The notes below the pieces were generated by a model that was not told the DNA's origin, made no database searches, and saw only the letters and a program-made list of their open reading frames with translations. A stretch of DNA of 6,009 nt from an uncultured Rhodobacter sp. (GTDB lineage: Bacteria > Pseudomonadota > Alphaproteobacteria > Rhodobacterales > Rhodobacteraceae). The stretch lies in contig CALGTJ010000733.1 of NCBI GenBank assembly GCA_937901435.1, positions 1-6,009 on the forward strand, read 5' to 3'. The position numbers and the translations under genes are program-made. Shown here in pieces: positions 5,966-6,009 of this stretch. Numbering within the stretch: position 1 is the stretch's first letter; each line of letters starts with the position of its first letter.

Positions 5966-6009
5966 TCACCCCCTCTTGCGCGGTTTGTTGATCTCTGAAT
6001 CAATGAGGG
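5966..6009 (-). CDS. Possible C-terminal end of an upstream minus-strand gene (partial)
   Basis: One minus-strand frame is open from the window edge to a TGA at 5968-5966 and reads LIDSEINKPRKRG, a hydrophilic basic end with plausible codons. A second open frame (SLIQRSTNRARGGE) ends at a TAA at 5964-5962. At this length neither can be proven coding, and I do not recognise a family. Listed only because a gene may enter here from the right. Confidence 0.22.
   Translation of the reverse strand, partial: LIDSEINKPRKRG

Noticed and set aside
1..6009. CRISPR arrays, insertion sequences, attachment sites or origins
   Set aside because: No regularly spaced repeats, transposase fragments, terminal inverted repeats with target duplications, or clustered DnaA-box-like sites were seen.

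Overview
The window looks like a piece of alphaproteobacterial chromosome, most likely from a marine Rhodobacteraceae (Roseobacter-type) organism. This rests on three things: the gene order rimP-nusA-ylxR-infB, the combined YlxR plus L7Ae-like protein between nusA and infB, and the family-typical sequence of RimP, NusA and IF2. Codon use is moderately GC-rich. The genus assignment is inference; no database was consulted.

Layout. All supported genes are on the minus strand, so transcription runs from high to low coordinates. At the far right (about 5914-6009) is intergenic DNA with small inverted repeats and possibly the last few codons of an upstream minus-strand gene. Next is a 56-codon DUF1508/YegP-like gene (5662-5832). 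It has a well-formed sigma70-type promoter whose spacer is filled by a perfect 7+1+7 palindrome, and a 5' UTR hairpin that covers its ribosome binding site. A 13-bp hairpin (5616-5647) follows the gene. The promoter of the large operon starts directly at the foot of that hairpin (-35 at 5611-5616, -10 at 5588-5593). The roughly 100-nt operon leader carries two near-identical 11/12-nt repeats and a complete intrinsic terminator (5510-5533) only 26 nt before the rimP start, which suggests transcription attenuation.

The operon is rimP (5483-4911), nusA (4907-3300), ylxR/rnpM-like (3277-2639) and infB (2642-153). Junctions are tight: 3 nt between rimP and nusA, with a strong Shine-Dalgarno inside rimP; 22 nt between nusA and ylxR; and an ATGA overlap between ylxR and infB. 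A strong hairpin-plus-T-tract terminator (91-128) closes the operon. The remaining 90 bases at the left edge hold no feature I can support.

Function. The operon joins 30S subunit maturation (RimP), transcription elongation, termination and antitermination control (NusA), an RNA-binding protein (YlxR/L7Ae-like) and translation initiation (IF2). This is a conserved transcription-translation cluster and its proteins are ordinary. The less explained material lies in the 500 bases upstream of rimP: a candidate attenuator that NusA could act on, and a small DUF1508 gene with apparent control at both promoter and ribosome-binding-site level.
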